Shown here piece after piece: positions 19,487 to 27,908 of a DNA stretch of 64,000 bases. The first letter of the stretch is position 1, and each line of letters starts with the position of its first letter. Under the pieces are notes generated by a model. The model ran no database searches. It saw nothing but the letters and a program-made list of their open reading frames with translations, and had not been told where the DNA came from. Source of the DNA: Pseudoglutamicibacter cumminsii (lineage in GTDB: Bacteria; Actinomycetota; Actinomycetes; Actinomycetales; Micrococcaceae); the NCBI RefSeq assembly GCF_016907775.1, contig NZ_JAFBCO010000001.1:1674001-1738000 (forward strand), written 5' to 3'. A program made the translations under genes and the position numbers.

Positions 19487-21034
19487 GTGCTATCAAAACG
19501 TCGTAAAGACTCACCTGATCCAGACCGCCGTCAGCCTCTCCAGAGCAGTCATGCGATTGACCCCGCAGGAATGCGTGCCATCTGGCTACTGCTCGTAGCC
19601 GCGTTCGTATCGATCCTCAACGAAACGACGATGGCGATCGCCATTCCGGCGTTGAACCGATCCTTGGACATCCCGCCCGAACAAGGGCAATGGCTCACCA
19701 GCGGCTTCATGCTCACTATGGCGGTCGTCATCCCAACGACTGGCTTCCTGATCCAGCGTTTCACGACCCGGCAGGTGTTCTTGGCAGCAGCTGGTCTCTT
19801 CGCACTGGGCACCGCGGTGTGCATGGTCTCGCAGGGGTTCATTCCGTTGCTGACAGGCCGCGTGATTCAAGCGGCTGGAACCGGCATCATGATGCCGCTG
19901 CTCATGACCACCATGATGGAAGTCGTGCCGGCTCAACAGCGCGGACGGATGATGGGCCGCGTAGGCCTCGTCATCTCGCTGGCGCCAGCTATTGGCCCAA
20001 CCATGTCAGGCATTGTCCTCGACACCCTGGGTTGGCGCTGGCTCTTCGGAATCGTGCTGCCCATCGCAATCATCTCTCTTCTCCTGGGTTGGCGCTGGCT
20101 CGGCAACCTGGGGGAGTCCACGACCGCGCCCATCGACGTCCTCTCTGTGGTGCTATCCGCATTCGCGTTTGGCGGCATCGTCTTTGCCTTGAATCAGCTG
20201 GCTAACGGCGGGGCCGCAACTGAGGGGGCTTTCCTGACTTCGCCAACTGGAACATGGGTACTGATTGGCGCGAGCCTTTTGATCCTTGTGTTGTTCGTGC
20301 TTCGACAGCTGGCTCTTCAGAAACGGGATGGAGCGCTCCTCGACCTCCGCGTGTTCTTGTCCAGCAACTTTGTGGTGTCCGTAGCAATCATGACGATCGT
20401 TGCTTTGGCGATGTTCGGTACGTTCTCGCTTCTGCCTCTATACCTGCAGTCCGTCGTGGGGCTGACAGCAACGCAATCTGGTCTGGTGATGCTACCTGGA
20501 TCGATCCTGATGGGGTTGCTGGGGCCCATCATGGGACGCATTTATGACGCTCGGGGACCTAGAATCCTCCTGATTCCCGGCACGATTTTCATCTCGGGTG
20601 CTCTGCTTTCGTATTCCATGGTGGGTACGCAGACCCCCGTCTGGTGGATCGTCTCCACACAGATTGTGATGGCGGTAGGCTTGGCCGCGTCCTTCACTCC
20701 ACTGTTTTCCGCGTCCCTGGGGTCCCTACAGCGACACCTGTATTCGCACGGTTCAGCCGTGTTGAACACGCTCCAACAAGTAGCTGGGGCGGCAGGAACC
20801 GCGATGCTCATCGGCGTGTACTCAGCTTCGCTTCACTCCGGTGAGGCACGCGGACTCACGGTTGTCGAAGCCGGGGAACCGGGCGCGCACACCGCCTTCC
20901 AGATGGCCCTGATCGCCGCCCTCGTGGCGGTAGTGCTCTCCGTCTTTGTGCGCAAGCCTGAAGAGCCGGAAGCTCAAGATCGAACCGCCATCGAGGAAGA
21001 CGGTGAAAACCCGGAGCAGAACAACAACGACTGA
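19487..21034 (+). CDS. MFS multidrug exporter, DHA2 (EmrB/QacA-like) family
   Basis: The 515-aa protein shows 14 hydrophobic segments and DHA2 signatures: EQGQWLTSGFMLTMAVVIPT after helix 1, RVIQAAGTGIMMPLL, and motif C GRVGLVISLAPAIGPTMSG in helix 5, typical of drug/proton antiporters. Substrate cannot be told from sequence. It starts 26 nt after the response regulator gene, so it could be expressed with it or from the TAGCGT element. The C-terminal tail is acidic and polar (EEPEAQDRTAIEEDGENPEQ). Confidence 0.88.
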   Translation: MLSKRRKDSPDPDRRQPLQSSHAIDPAGMRAIWLLLVAAFVSILNETTMAIAIPALNRSLDIPPEQGQWLTSGFMLTMAVVIPTTGFLIQRFTTRQVFLAAAGLFALGTAVCMVSQGFIPLLTGRVIQAAGTGIMMPLLMTTMMEVVPAQQRGRMMGRVGLVISLAPAIGPTMSGIVLDTLGWRWLFGIVLPIAIISLLLGWRWLGNLGESTTAPIDVLSVVLSAFAFGGIVFALNQLANGGAATEGAFLTSPTGTWVLIGASLLILVLFVLRQLALQKRDGALLDLRVFLSSNFVVSVAIMTIVALAMFGTFSLLPLYLQSVVGLTATQSGLVMLPGSILMGLLGPIMGRIYDARGPRILLIPGTIFISGALLSYSMVGTQTPVWWIVSTQIVMAVGLAASFTPLFSASLGSLQRHLYSHGSAVLNTLQQVAGAAGTAMLIGVYSASLHSGEARGLTVVEAGEPGAHTAFQMALIAALVAVVLSVFVRKPEEPEAQDRTAIEEDGENPEQNNND

Positions 21035-21166
21035 CGTTCGCTTCGGCACTGACTTCTTCCCGTTAACGTGTCCCACTTCACGCTCCGGAAGCGATAGGCT
21101 CAGAGTAGACGCACAGAATGTGCCTAATCTGATCTGTGCTTAACCTGATCCAGGGAAGGTGATGAC

Positions 21167-21940
21167 GTGGAGATTGGTCGCTTTATCGAAGGGCAACCAT
21201 GCTGGCTCGAGCTTCGGACGTCCGTACGACGTGAGGCGCTCGACTTCTACACAGGCTTGCTGGAATGGCAGTATGAAGAGCGCGAAGGCCTCACCACGGC
21301 CCTGATCCGCGGACGCGCTGTCGCATCCATCGTCGACAAGACCGATGATTCCCGCCCAGATGAGTGGATCACCTACATCGCAGTGGCCTCCGTCGACGAC
21401 GCGATCGAACGCGTCAAAGAAGCCGGCGGCGTTGTTCTCGAAGAAGCCGAAAACCGCCCCGGCCTTGGCCGTGTAGCGCTGGTAGCTGACAGCCCAGGTG
21501 AACTCGCCGCTGTCATGGGCCTCATGCAGATCGGGGACCACCAGGGCTACGAGGTCTACTACAAGGCGGGCGCGCCTTACTGGCATGAGCTCTATTCCCG
21601 TAACTTCCCGGGCACCGTGAAATTCTTCGAGGACGTCTACGGCTGGAAGACTCAGAACGTCTCCGACGTCGTCGGGCACGAATACGTGACCCTGCAGGGC
21701 GAAGAATCCGGCCCAGTCGCCGGTATCATGAACGCCTCGGTGGTGCTCAAGGACAACATCCCGGCGACCTGGCGCATCTACTGGGGTGTGGCCAACGCCG
21801 CAGCGCAGATCGACGTCGTCGGCCACCTCGGTGGCCGTGCAGCTAGCCTGCCAACCGAAACGAACATCGGCGCCGTAGCCTCCGTGATCGATCCAGGCGG
21901 TGCACGCTTCCTGATCGGCTCGGGCTACCCAGTTCTCTAG
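21167..21940 (+). CDS. VOC-superfamily protein with two glyoxalase-like domains
   Basis: The 257-aa protein contains two VOC folds in tandem: residues 1-125 (CWLELRTSVRREALDFYTGL) and 130-257 (PYWHELYSRNFPGTVKFFED). Such proteins bind a metal or a hydrophobic ligand; they include glyoxalases, dioxygenases and resistance proteins. Enzymatic activity cannot be assigned. GTG 21167 follows GGAAGG by 7 nt. It stands alone between an exporter gene and a strong terminator. Confidence 0.82.
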   Translation: MEIGRFIEGQPCWLELRTSVRREALDFYTGLLEWQYEEREGLTTALIRGRAVASIVDKTDDSRPDEWITYIAVASVDDAIERVKEAGGVVLEEAENRPGLGRVALVADSPGELAAVMGLMQIGDHQGYEVYYKAGAPYWHELYSRNFPGTVKFFEDVYGWKTQNVSDVVGHEYVTLQGEESGPVAGIMNASVVLKDNIPATWRIYWGVANAAAQIDVVGHLGGRAASLPTETNIGAVASVIDPGGARFLIGSGYPVL

Positions 21941-21970
21941 TTGTTGGGCAGGGAACTCAAGCCATAGAGA

Positions 21971-22008
21971 CGTTTGGTGCGCACCCTCAGCAGGGTGCGC
22001 ACCAAACG
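21971..22008. terminator. Perfect 17-bp hairpin between convergent genes
   Basis: CGTTTGGTGCGCACCCT and its complement enclose the loop CAGC. It separates the VOC gene from the convergent ogt gene and should terminate both; TTTAAA follows on the plus strand. Confidence 0.85.
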
Positions 22009-22065
22009 TTTAAAGAGCGACCGTATTTTGAAGAGAAGCTGCCCGGCGAACGGCTTTAGCTCTGG

Positions 22066-22620
22066 CTAGTGGCCGGTACCGGGCTCCACGAGTCCTTCTG
22101 CTTCCATCCGCAGTAGGTGTTTCTTAGCGAGTTCACCACCCAGGTAAGCCCCCATACGCCCGTCAGTACGCACCACCCGGTGGCACGGCAAAAGTAATGG
22201 AAGTGGGTTCGTTGCGCACGCAGTGCCAGCGGCGCGGACGGCATCAGGGTTGCCAGCCATTTCAGCTAGCTCCGCATACGTGATGGTGCTTCCGTACGGA
22301 ATCCGTGCGAGCGCACGCTGAACAGTCTCGCGGAAACCATTGCCATGGGGGCCGTCCAATGGCACATCGAACGAATCCCTCTCAAGCATGAAGTATTCAT
22401 CGATCTGCTCAACTGCCATATCGGCCCACGCCTGCGCTCTATCGCGCAGGGTACGGTCCGTCTCTTCAAATAACCGTGCCATTCCTTCTTCGACGAACGG
22501 ATTCATGCGGTGCTTGAAGTCGATATGTGCAATTCCTGTAGGCGTGGAAGAGACCACAAGCGTTCCAATTGCGGTAGAGAGTTCAGCTACCGCGGCTACA
22601 GCACGCACCGTGTTTGTCAT
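22066..22620 (-). CDS. ogt: Methylated-DNA-[protein]-cysteine S-methyltransferase
   Basis: Ogt repairs O6-methylguanine by transferring the methyl group to its own Cys in a suicide reaction. The 184-aa product has the active-site motif LLLPCHRVVRTDG and the DNA-binding helix YAELAEMAGNPDAVRAAG. ATG 22620 has GGTGGAAG about 6 nt upstream; an upstream in-frame ATG at 22650 is less likely. Confidence 0.93.
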   Translation of the reverse strand: MTNTVRAVAAVAELSTAIGTLVVSSTPTGIAHIDFKHRMNPFVEEGMARLFEETDRTLRDRAQAWADMAVEQIDEYFMLERDSFDVPLDGPHGNGFRETVQRALARIPYGSTITYAELAEMAGNPDAVRAAGTACATNPLPLLLPCHRVVRTDGRMGAYLGGELAKKHLLRMEAEGLVEPGTGH

Positions 22621-22847
22621 GATCACTTCCACCAGGGTTGAGAATGGCACGGAGCCGACATTGAATGGGTATGTAGGTTCCGAATGTGAATTAAACCCAT
22701 CGTAGTCGGCTACGCTCCACAGGCAAGGCTATGTATCTACTATGTTTTCACACAGGCTTCTTGAGCAGTGTCGACCACGCTCCGCCTCCATGTGACACAC
22801 ATTACGCTTTGCGTCAGGGCATCACGAAACAGTTTTCCGCGTAGTTT

Positions 22848-22853
22848 TAGAAT
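22848..22853 (+). promoter_or_regulatory. Candidate -10 element upstream of ddh
   Basis: TAGAAT stands 55 nt before the ddh start codon, which has its own ribosome-binding site. No convincing -35 box is seen. Confidence 0.35.
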
Positions 22854-22908
22854 AGTGCCTCAGGTGAACCGCCATATGGCTTCACACAACATACGGAGGG
22901 CACTCAGA

Positions 22909-23886
22909 ATGACTACGGAAACACAACGAAGAATCCGCGCAGGCATCGTCGGTTACGGCAACCTTGGCCGCAGTGTTGAAAAACTTGTTCGGCAACAGCC
23001 CGATATGGAATTGGTCGGCATTTTCTCCCGCCGCGATTCCCTCGAAACCGAAACACCAGTCTTCCCAGTAGCCCATGCACCCGAATACTCTGACCAGATT
23101 GACGTTTTGTTCTTGTGCCTAGGTTCCGCAACCGATATCCCGGAGCAGGCCCCTGGATTTGCAGAGAACTTCACCACAGTTGACACCTATGACAACCACG
23201 CGTTGATCCCTCAACATCGCAAAGCGATGGATGAAGCCGCTAAGAAGGGCGGCACCGTCGCGTTGATTAGCACAGGCTGGGATCCTGGTATGTTCTCCCT
23301 TAACCGCACTATGGGCGAGGCTTTCTTCCCGCACGCCCAGCAGAACAGCTTCTGGGGCACTGGCTTATCTCAGGGGCATTCGGATGCGGTGCGCCGCATC
23401 CCCGGCGTCAAGTTCGGGGTCCAATACACCGTTCCGGCGGAGGATGCGATCGAAGCCGCCCGCGAAGGCAAAGGTGCCGACATCAGCAAGTTCGATGCGC
23501 ACCAACGCCGTTGCTTCATCGTCGCCGATGAAGCGGACCACGAACGTATCCGCGAGACTATCGTGACCATGCCAGATTACTTCGAGCCGTACCAGACCGA
23601 AGTAACTTTCATCTCCGAAGAAGAGTTCAAGCGCGATCACCAGGGCATGCCGCACGGCGGCCGTGTGATCACGACGGGCGACCTCGCTGGTAGCCGCGCC
23701 GGCATCGAATACTCCTTGGATCTTGAAGCGAACCCGGATTTCACGGCCGCAGTTCAGGTTGCCTACGGGCGTGCCGCTGCGCGCCTTGCCGCCGAAGGCC
23801 GTACCGGCGCAGTCACGGTTCTTGAGGTTCCTCCGTACCTCATCTCGCCAACGCCGTTGGACGAGCTGGTCAAGCGAGACATTTAA
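22909..23886 (+). CDS. ddh: meso-Diaminopimelate D-dehydrogenase
   Basis: Ddh reductively aminates tetrahydrodipicolinate to meso-diaminopimelate in one step, a short cut in lysine and peptidoglycan synthesis. The 325-aa length matches the C. glutamicum enzyme. The Rossmann motif is AGIVGYGNLGRSVEKLV; ISTGWDPGMFSLNR, GTGLSQGHSDAVRRIPGVK and HGGRVITTGDLAGS are family segments. ATG 22909 follows GGAGGG by 8 nt. Its stop codon overlaps the next start (TAATG), so an operon with the FHA gene is likely. The enzyme has a patchy distribution among bacteria. Confidence 0.92.
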   Translation: MTTETQRRIRAGIVGYGNLGRSVEKLVRQQPDMELVGIFSRRDSLETETPVFPVAHAPEYSDQIDVLFLCLGSATDIPEQAPGFAENFTTVDTYDNHALIPQHRKAMDEAAKKGGTVALISTGWDPGMFSLNRTMGEAFFPHAQQNSFWGTGLSQGHSDAVRRIPGVKFGVQYTVPAEDAIEAAREGKGADISKFDAHQRRCFIVADEADHERIRETIVTMPDYFEPYQTEVTFISEEEFKRDHQGMPHGGRVITTGDLAGSRAGIEYSLDLEANPDFTAAVQVAYGRAAARLAAEGRTGAVTVLEVPPYLISPTPLDELVKRDI

Positions 23887-24320
23887 TGCCGCATCAACAC
23901 CACGACGCCGGTGCCGACGTCACCACACCCGAGTCTCTCAATCGAGTTGCTCGGTCGCTTCCGGTGTGGGAGCCAAAGCGTCACGGAAGCGGATACGTTG
24001 AGCTGACCCACCCGGACGGTGCCCGCGTTCGCATCACAGCGGACGCGGTCATCGGCCGGAAACCGGGGGAGTTCGCTGAAAAAGAGGGCCTCGTTGGAAT
24101 ACCGGTTCAGGACCCGCACCGGAGCGTATCCCGTGTCCACGCGCATCTCTGGGTGCGCCCTGACGCGCCTCTGTCTGTGAGCGACGCCAACTCCGGAAAC
24201 GGGACCCGGCTCCAACGCGGTGAACACTACATATCCGTAGCCGACGAGCCTGAACCTCTTGAAGATGGCGACATCATCTGGTTAGGTGACGTTGGATTGC
24301 GCACCGCAATTCAACGCTGA
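23886..24320 (+). CDS. Small FHA-domain protein
   Basis: The 144-aa protein is almost only a forkhead-associated domain, which binds phosphothreonine peptides. Key residues are visible: GRKPGE (Arg), QDPHRSVSRVHAHLW (Ser and His) and SDANSGNGTRL (Asn). It lacks enzymatic domains, so it should act as an adaptor downstream of a Ser/Thr kinase, for example the PASTA kinase at 39.8-42.1 kb. Its start overlaps the ddh stop, and another FHA protein (OdhI) is encoded 0.9 kb downstream. Confidence 0.85.
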   Translation: MPHQHHDAGADVTTPESLNRVARSLPVWEPKRHGSGYVELTHPDGARVRITADAVIGRKPGEFAEKEGLVGIPVQDPHRSVSRVHAHLWVRPDAPLSVSDANSGNGTRLQRGEHYISVADEPEPLEDGDIIWLGDVGLRTAIQR

Positions 24321-24353
24321 CCCCGGTGTGGGGTGACCAGAAACGGTGTAGAT

Positions 24354-25163
24354 ATGGATCAGTACGGCTACGGCCTCGGTACGGAACACTTCACTGCGAT
24401 TCACGGTGATGAGCCACCCCACGACATAGGTTCGTCACCCCGCTATCTGCAAAACGCACTCGCCGCATGGCGTACGAATCCGTCCCCTCAGAACTGGATG
24501 GGTTTGCTTTCGGAGTTTTACGGGGCCTACGTTGCCGTGCCTGTCAACAGCCAGGGACAGCTGGTGATGTACATCCACGAAGGCCAACTCGCGATCCCCG
24601 CCCACACCCGCCGTGAAGCCGTCTATGAATGGTGCGCGGCGCTCGGGATCCAAGAACGCCCGCAGATACGCATGATGCTGGGCGATGACCTCGTGAGCGT
24701 CATCGCCTCGATACGCCCTTATCACTGCATCATGCTCGATCCGCAAGAAGCCGCGGTTGCTATCTATGCTGTCGACGAATATGTGGCCGGCTACTCGCGC
24801 TTCGGCAATCTAAAAGCCGCGCTACGCACTAACGACGTACAACGCGGCTTCGTTGACCGCATCGTCCATGAGCTCATGCGGCCTGGAGCACACATCGTGT
24901 ACATGATGAGTCCTGGCTCGAACCAGCAGCACTATCCGCAACTGGTCAACAGGCCAACAGACGGCGCCGTGGCCTGTCCGCTGTTCACATCGGCCCTTGA
25001 AGTTTTCCGCTTCCAACCCCAGGCTGGGGCCGGCCAAACAAGCGTTGAATGGTTCCGCCGCTACCTGCCGGCAAACGTGCCCATCTGTATCGACTTGGCC
25101 GCTGAAGGGCATGTCGTTGAGATCAGCCCCCAGCAATTGTCCGACGCGGGTTTCTGGATGTGA
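24354..25163 (+). CDS. SseB-like protein of unknown function
   Basis: The 269-aa product has two segments resembling the SseB N-terminal fold: residues 60-105 (YGAYVAVPVNSQGQLVMYIH, LAIPAHTRREAVYEWCAALG) and 205-262 (ACPLFTSALEVFRFQPQAG, ICIDLAAEGHVVEISPQQL). The match is by pattern and is tentative. SseB-like proteins in actinobacteria often accompany secretion or protein-modification genes, but no activity is established. An in-frame GTG at 24333 is an alternative start. It follows the FHA gene at 33 nt and is likely co-transcribed. Confidence 0.62.
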   Translation: MDQYGYGLGTEHFTAIHGDEPPHDIGSSPRYLQNALAAWRTNPSPQNWMGLLSEFYGAYVAVPVNSQGQLVMYIHEGQLAIPAHTRREAVYEWCAALGIQERPQIRMMLGDDLVSVIASIRPYHCIMLDPQEAAVAIYAVDEYVAGYSRFGNLKAALRTNDVQRGFVDRIVHELMRPGAHIVYMMSPGSNQQHYPQLVNRPTDGAVACPLFTSALEVFRFQPQAGAGQTSVEWFRRYLPANVPICIDLAAEGHVVEISPQQLSDAGFWM

Positions 25164-25247
25164 AGCAATCATCACCCCCGTGGTCAAAACTGCCCCTCAG
25201 CATGCGATAAGGTTGTGACAGTTGTTAACACGAGTGAAGGAGTGGTC

Positions 25248-25700
25248 ATGACTCAGGGTCAATCAGATGGCCGCGAATCTGGCGTGGAGCCATCCACGCA
25301 GACAACCTCCGTCGCGCTACCGCCAGTCAGCGACGAGGTTATCGCCAAGTACCGTTTGTCTGAGGACGAACGCCGCGCTGTATCGGCTCTTCCGCAGGAT
25401 TCCGCGCTTCTGCTCTCTAACGAGGGCGAGGTTCGTGGTGCACGCTTCCTGCTGGATCAGGACGTAACTACGGTGGGCCGTCGCCCAGATTCAGATATCT
25501 TCCTCGATGACGTCACCGTGTCCCGCAAGCATGCTGAGTTCCGCCGTGAAGGCCGCGCCTTCCGCGTCGTCGACTCCTCGAGCCTCAACGGAACCTATGT
25601 CAACGGTGACCGCGTTGACGACGTCGAACTCCGTACCGGTAGCGAAGTGCGCATCGGTAAATACGTCCTGAAGTTCTACCAGCCTCTTCCTGAGCAGTGA
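25248..25700 (+). CDS. odhI: OdhI/GarA-type FHA regulator of 2-oxoglutarate metabolism
   Basis: OdhI/GarA binds and inhibits 2-oxoglutarate dehydrogenase until a Ser/Thr kinase phosphorylates an N-terminal Thr. The 150-aa protein has an N-terminal tail with the conserved TTS motif (Thr19-Thr20) and a C-terminal FHA domain: TTVGRRPDSDIFLDD, VSRKHAEFRREG and SSSLNGTYVNGDRVD. ATG 25248 follows GAAGGAG by 8 nt. The succession odhI, ftsR, DUF151, MerR repeats the M. tuberculosis order garA-Rv1828-Rv1829-Rv1830, which supports orthology. The residues after TTS (VALPPV) differ from the usual VFR. Confidence 0.9.
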   Translation: MTQGQSDGRESGVEPSTQTTSVALPPVSDEVIAKYRLSEDERRAVSALPQDSALLLSNEGEVRGARFLLDQDVTTVGRRPDSDIFLDDVTVSRKHAEFRREGRAFRVVDSSSLNGTYVNGDRVDDVELRTGSEVRIGKYVLKFYQPLPEQ

Positions 25701-26494
25701 CTCGACGTAGAAACCTTGATGTAGTTCTGGGCCGAAGCTCCGCAGCCGCTGCTGCACCAGCTTCCGGCCCTCAACGTGAGCCTGCGCTCGCCCCGCGCAG
25801 TGGCGTCAAGAACATCGGCGACGTGTTGTCGATCCTGCAGGAAGATTTCCCTGCGGTGACCGCCTCGAAGATCCGTTTCCTCGAGGAGAAGGGCCTCATC
25901 ACTCCGGCCCGAACCGCTGCCGGATACCGCAAATACACGGCCTCCGATGTTGAGCGTCTGCGTTTCATTCTCGCGTTGCAGCGGGACCAGTACCTTCCGT
26001 TGAAGGTCATCAAAGAGCATCTCGACGCGGTCGACGCGGGGGAGAACCCGCAAGCCCTGCCGGGTGGCACGACGATCGCGCCACGCGTTCTCGACGAGGT
26101 TGAGGCTGAGCAGATTGCGGGCCACGTCCGGCCGCTCACGCGCGCTGAACTCGCTGGCCGTGCTGGTGCATCGGTAGCTTTCGTTGACGAGCTGACTGAA
26201 CTTGGCATGGTTACTGCCGATGAAGACGAACTCTTCGATTCACGTGCTTTGCAGGCAGTGGTCGCTGCGTTGCGGTTGGCTGAATACGGGGTTCAGCCGC
26301 GTCACTTGCGTCTGGTTCGTACCGCCGCGGAACGTGAGTCTGCGCTGATCGAGTCAGTCGTGACGTCCTCGCATCCGCGCCGTGATTCGACCTCGTCCGC
26401 TCGTGCCGCAGACCAAGCCGAGACCATGGCTGAGGCTTTATCTGCTTTGCACCGCTCGATGCTCTACAGCCGCATCGACCACTTTGACCGCTAA
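25697..26494 (+). CDS. ftsR: MerR-family regulator, FtsR-like
   Basis: The 265-aa protein has an N-terminal MerR winged helix (ISVLSILQ-type segment DVLSILQEDFPAVTASKIR, then FLEEKGLITPARTAAGYRKY). The long C-terminal part follows the Rv1828/FtsR group, known in C. glutamicum as an activator of ftsZ. GTG 25697 overlaps the odhI stop by 4 nt, so the two are translationally coupled. The Ala-rich first 30 residues look disordered. Confidence 0.86.
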   Translation: MTRRRNLDVVLGRSSAAAAAPASGPQREPALAPRSGVKNIGDVLSILQEDFPAVTASKIRFLEEKGLITPARTAAGYRKYTASDVERLRFILALQRDQYLPLKVIKEHLDAVDAGENPQALPGGTTIAPRVLDEVEAEQIAGHVRPLTRAELAGRAGASVAFVDELTELGMVTADEDELFDSRALQAVVAALRLAEYGVQPRHLRLVRTAAERESALIESVVTSSHPRRDSTSSARAADQAETMAEALSALHRSMLYSRIDHFDR

Positions 26495-26508
26495 ACCGGG
26501 GTGTTTTT

Positions 26509-27000
26509 GTGACATTGGACGGTTATCAGGCCGTTGAGGTTGAGAATGCCTTGATCGAGTTGCCATCGCAACAACCAGTTGTTGTGATGCATGAAGTCGG
26601 TGGGGATCGCGTGTTCCCGCTGTGGATCGGTTCGCATGAATTCGCGGTGCTTTCGATGTTGCTTGAAGGCAGTCGCGCGATGCGCCCGCTGACTCACGAA
26701 CTCTTGCTCAGCATGGTTGATGCGCTCGATGCCGAGATTGTGCGTGTGCGCTTGGTGGATGTGGAGGACATGATCTTTCACGCCCGGATTGACTTGAATA
26801 ATGGTCGTGAAGTTGATGCAAGGGCATCCGACGCGGTGATTTTGGCCACCCACGCTGATGTGCCGATCCTGATGTCGCGAGAACTTCTAGACCACGTGGG
26901 GTTTGTGCGGCCTGTCGAGGAAGATCCGGAGGCGACCGACATGCAGGTTGAAGAGTTCAAAGAGTTCTTGGAGGACCTTGACCCGTCCGATTTTGAATAA
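26509..27000 (+). CDS. DUF151 (bifunctional nuclease) family protein
   Basis: The 163-aa protein matches the DUF151 family (Rv1829-like): LPSQQPVVVMHEVGGDRVFP, LWIGSHEFAVLSMLLEG, RPLTHELLLSMVDALDAEI, FHARIDLNNGREVDARASDA. Some members show RNase/DNase activity; the role here is not established. The GTG start is 14 nt after ftsR. The C-terminal tail is very acidic. Its place between two MerR genes is conserved across Actinobacteria. Confidence 0.88.
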   Translation: MTLDGYQAVEVENALIELPSQQPVVVMHEVGGDRVFPLWIGSHEFAVLSMLLEGSRAMRPLTHELLLSMVDALDAEIVRVRLVDVEDMIFHARIDLNNGREVDARASDAVILATHADVPILMSRELLDHVGFVRPVEEDPEATDMQVEEFKEFLEDLDPSDFE

Positions 27001-27182
27001 TTAGGGCGACACGCCTTCAAGTTAAACCTGAAGGTCTTTGACGCGAGGCCTGATTCAGCCTACTTTCTTAACTAGAAGAGTCTCCTCTTTTCAACCTTGT
27101 TGTCTCACATCACTCGCATCCGAGAACTGCAAGGTTTATAACCGACCCAGTTCTCAAAGACTTGAACGCAAGGAGATCGCAC

Positions 27183-27776
27183 GTGAGTCACGATGTAGAT
27201 CAGCCGGATATGGTCCCTGTGACGCCCGGAAACCAGGGAATGCTGTTCGATGACGACCTCCCTGTTCTCGACGAAGCCGCCGGCTACCGCGGCCCAACCG
27301 CATGCAAGGCCGCTGGCATCACGTACCGCCAGCTGGATTACTGGGCGCGCACTGGGCTCGTTGAACCAACCATTCAGACTGCTACCGGCTCCGGCTCGCA
27401 GCGCCTCTACAGCTTCCGCGATGTCCTCGTTTTGAAGGTAGTCAAGCGCTTGCTTGACACGGGTGTGTCTCTCCAGCAGATCCGCACCGCAGTCGCAACC
27501 CTGCGTGAACGCGGCGTGGATGACCTTGCGCAGATCACCTTGATGTCCGATGGCGCCTCAGTTTATGAATGCACGTCGGCCGATGAGGTCATCGACTTGG
27601 TACAGGGCGGCCAGGGTGTGTTCGGTATCGCCGTCGGCCGCGTTTGGCGTGAAGTCGAATCTTCAATTTCTGAGTTGCCAGTCGACTACGCACGCAACGA
27701 CGAGGACGCAGAGCCAGAAGTTGCGCATCCAGAAGACGAGCTTGCGCGCCACCGCGCACGCAAGTCCGCTTCCTAA
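27183..27776 (+). CDS. MerR-family regulator, Rv1830-like
   Basis: The 197-aa regulator has a MerR helix-turn-helix with the Rv1830 pattern: GYRGPTACKAAGITYRQLDY, WARTGLVEPTIQTATGSGSQ and RLYSFRDVLVLKVVKRLLD. GTG 27183 has AAGGAG 7 nt upstream. A separate 180-bp promoter region precedes it. Targets are unknown; cell-cycle or central-metabolism roles are suspected for the family. The C-terminus is acidic and then basic. Confidence 0.87.
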   Translation: MSHDVDQPDMVPVTPGNQGMLFDDDLPVLDEAAGYRGPTACKAAGITYRQLDYWARTGLVEPTIQTATGSGSQRLYSFRDVLVLKVVKRLLDTGVSLQQIRTAVATLRERGVDDLAQITLMSDGASVYECTSADEVIDLVQGGQGVFGIAVGRVWREVESSISELPVDYARNDEDAEPEVAHPEDELARHRARKSAS

Positions 27777-27822
27777 CCGAGCGACCCAAGCGAAGAAACG
27801 CCTGGACAAAACTTAAACGACT

Positions 27823-27856
27823 GAGGGCCACGACGAACTGATTCGTCGTGGCCCTC
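27823..27856. terminator. 15-bp hairpin between MerR and ParA genes
   Basis: GAGGGCCACGACGAA pairs perfectly with its complement around CTGA. It separates two convergent genes and can serve both. Confidence 0.85.
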
Positions 27857-27908
27857 AAACGATTAAGTCAGTGAATCAGCTTAGGGCTGTCGATACACCG
27901 TTTCGCTT

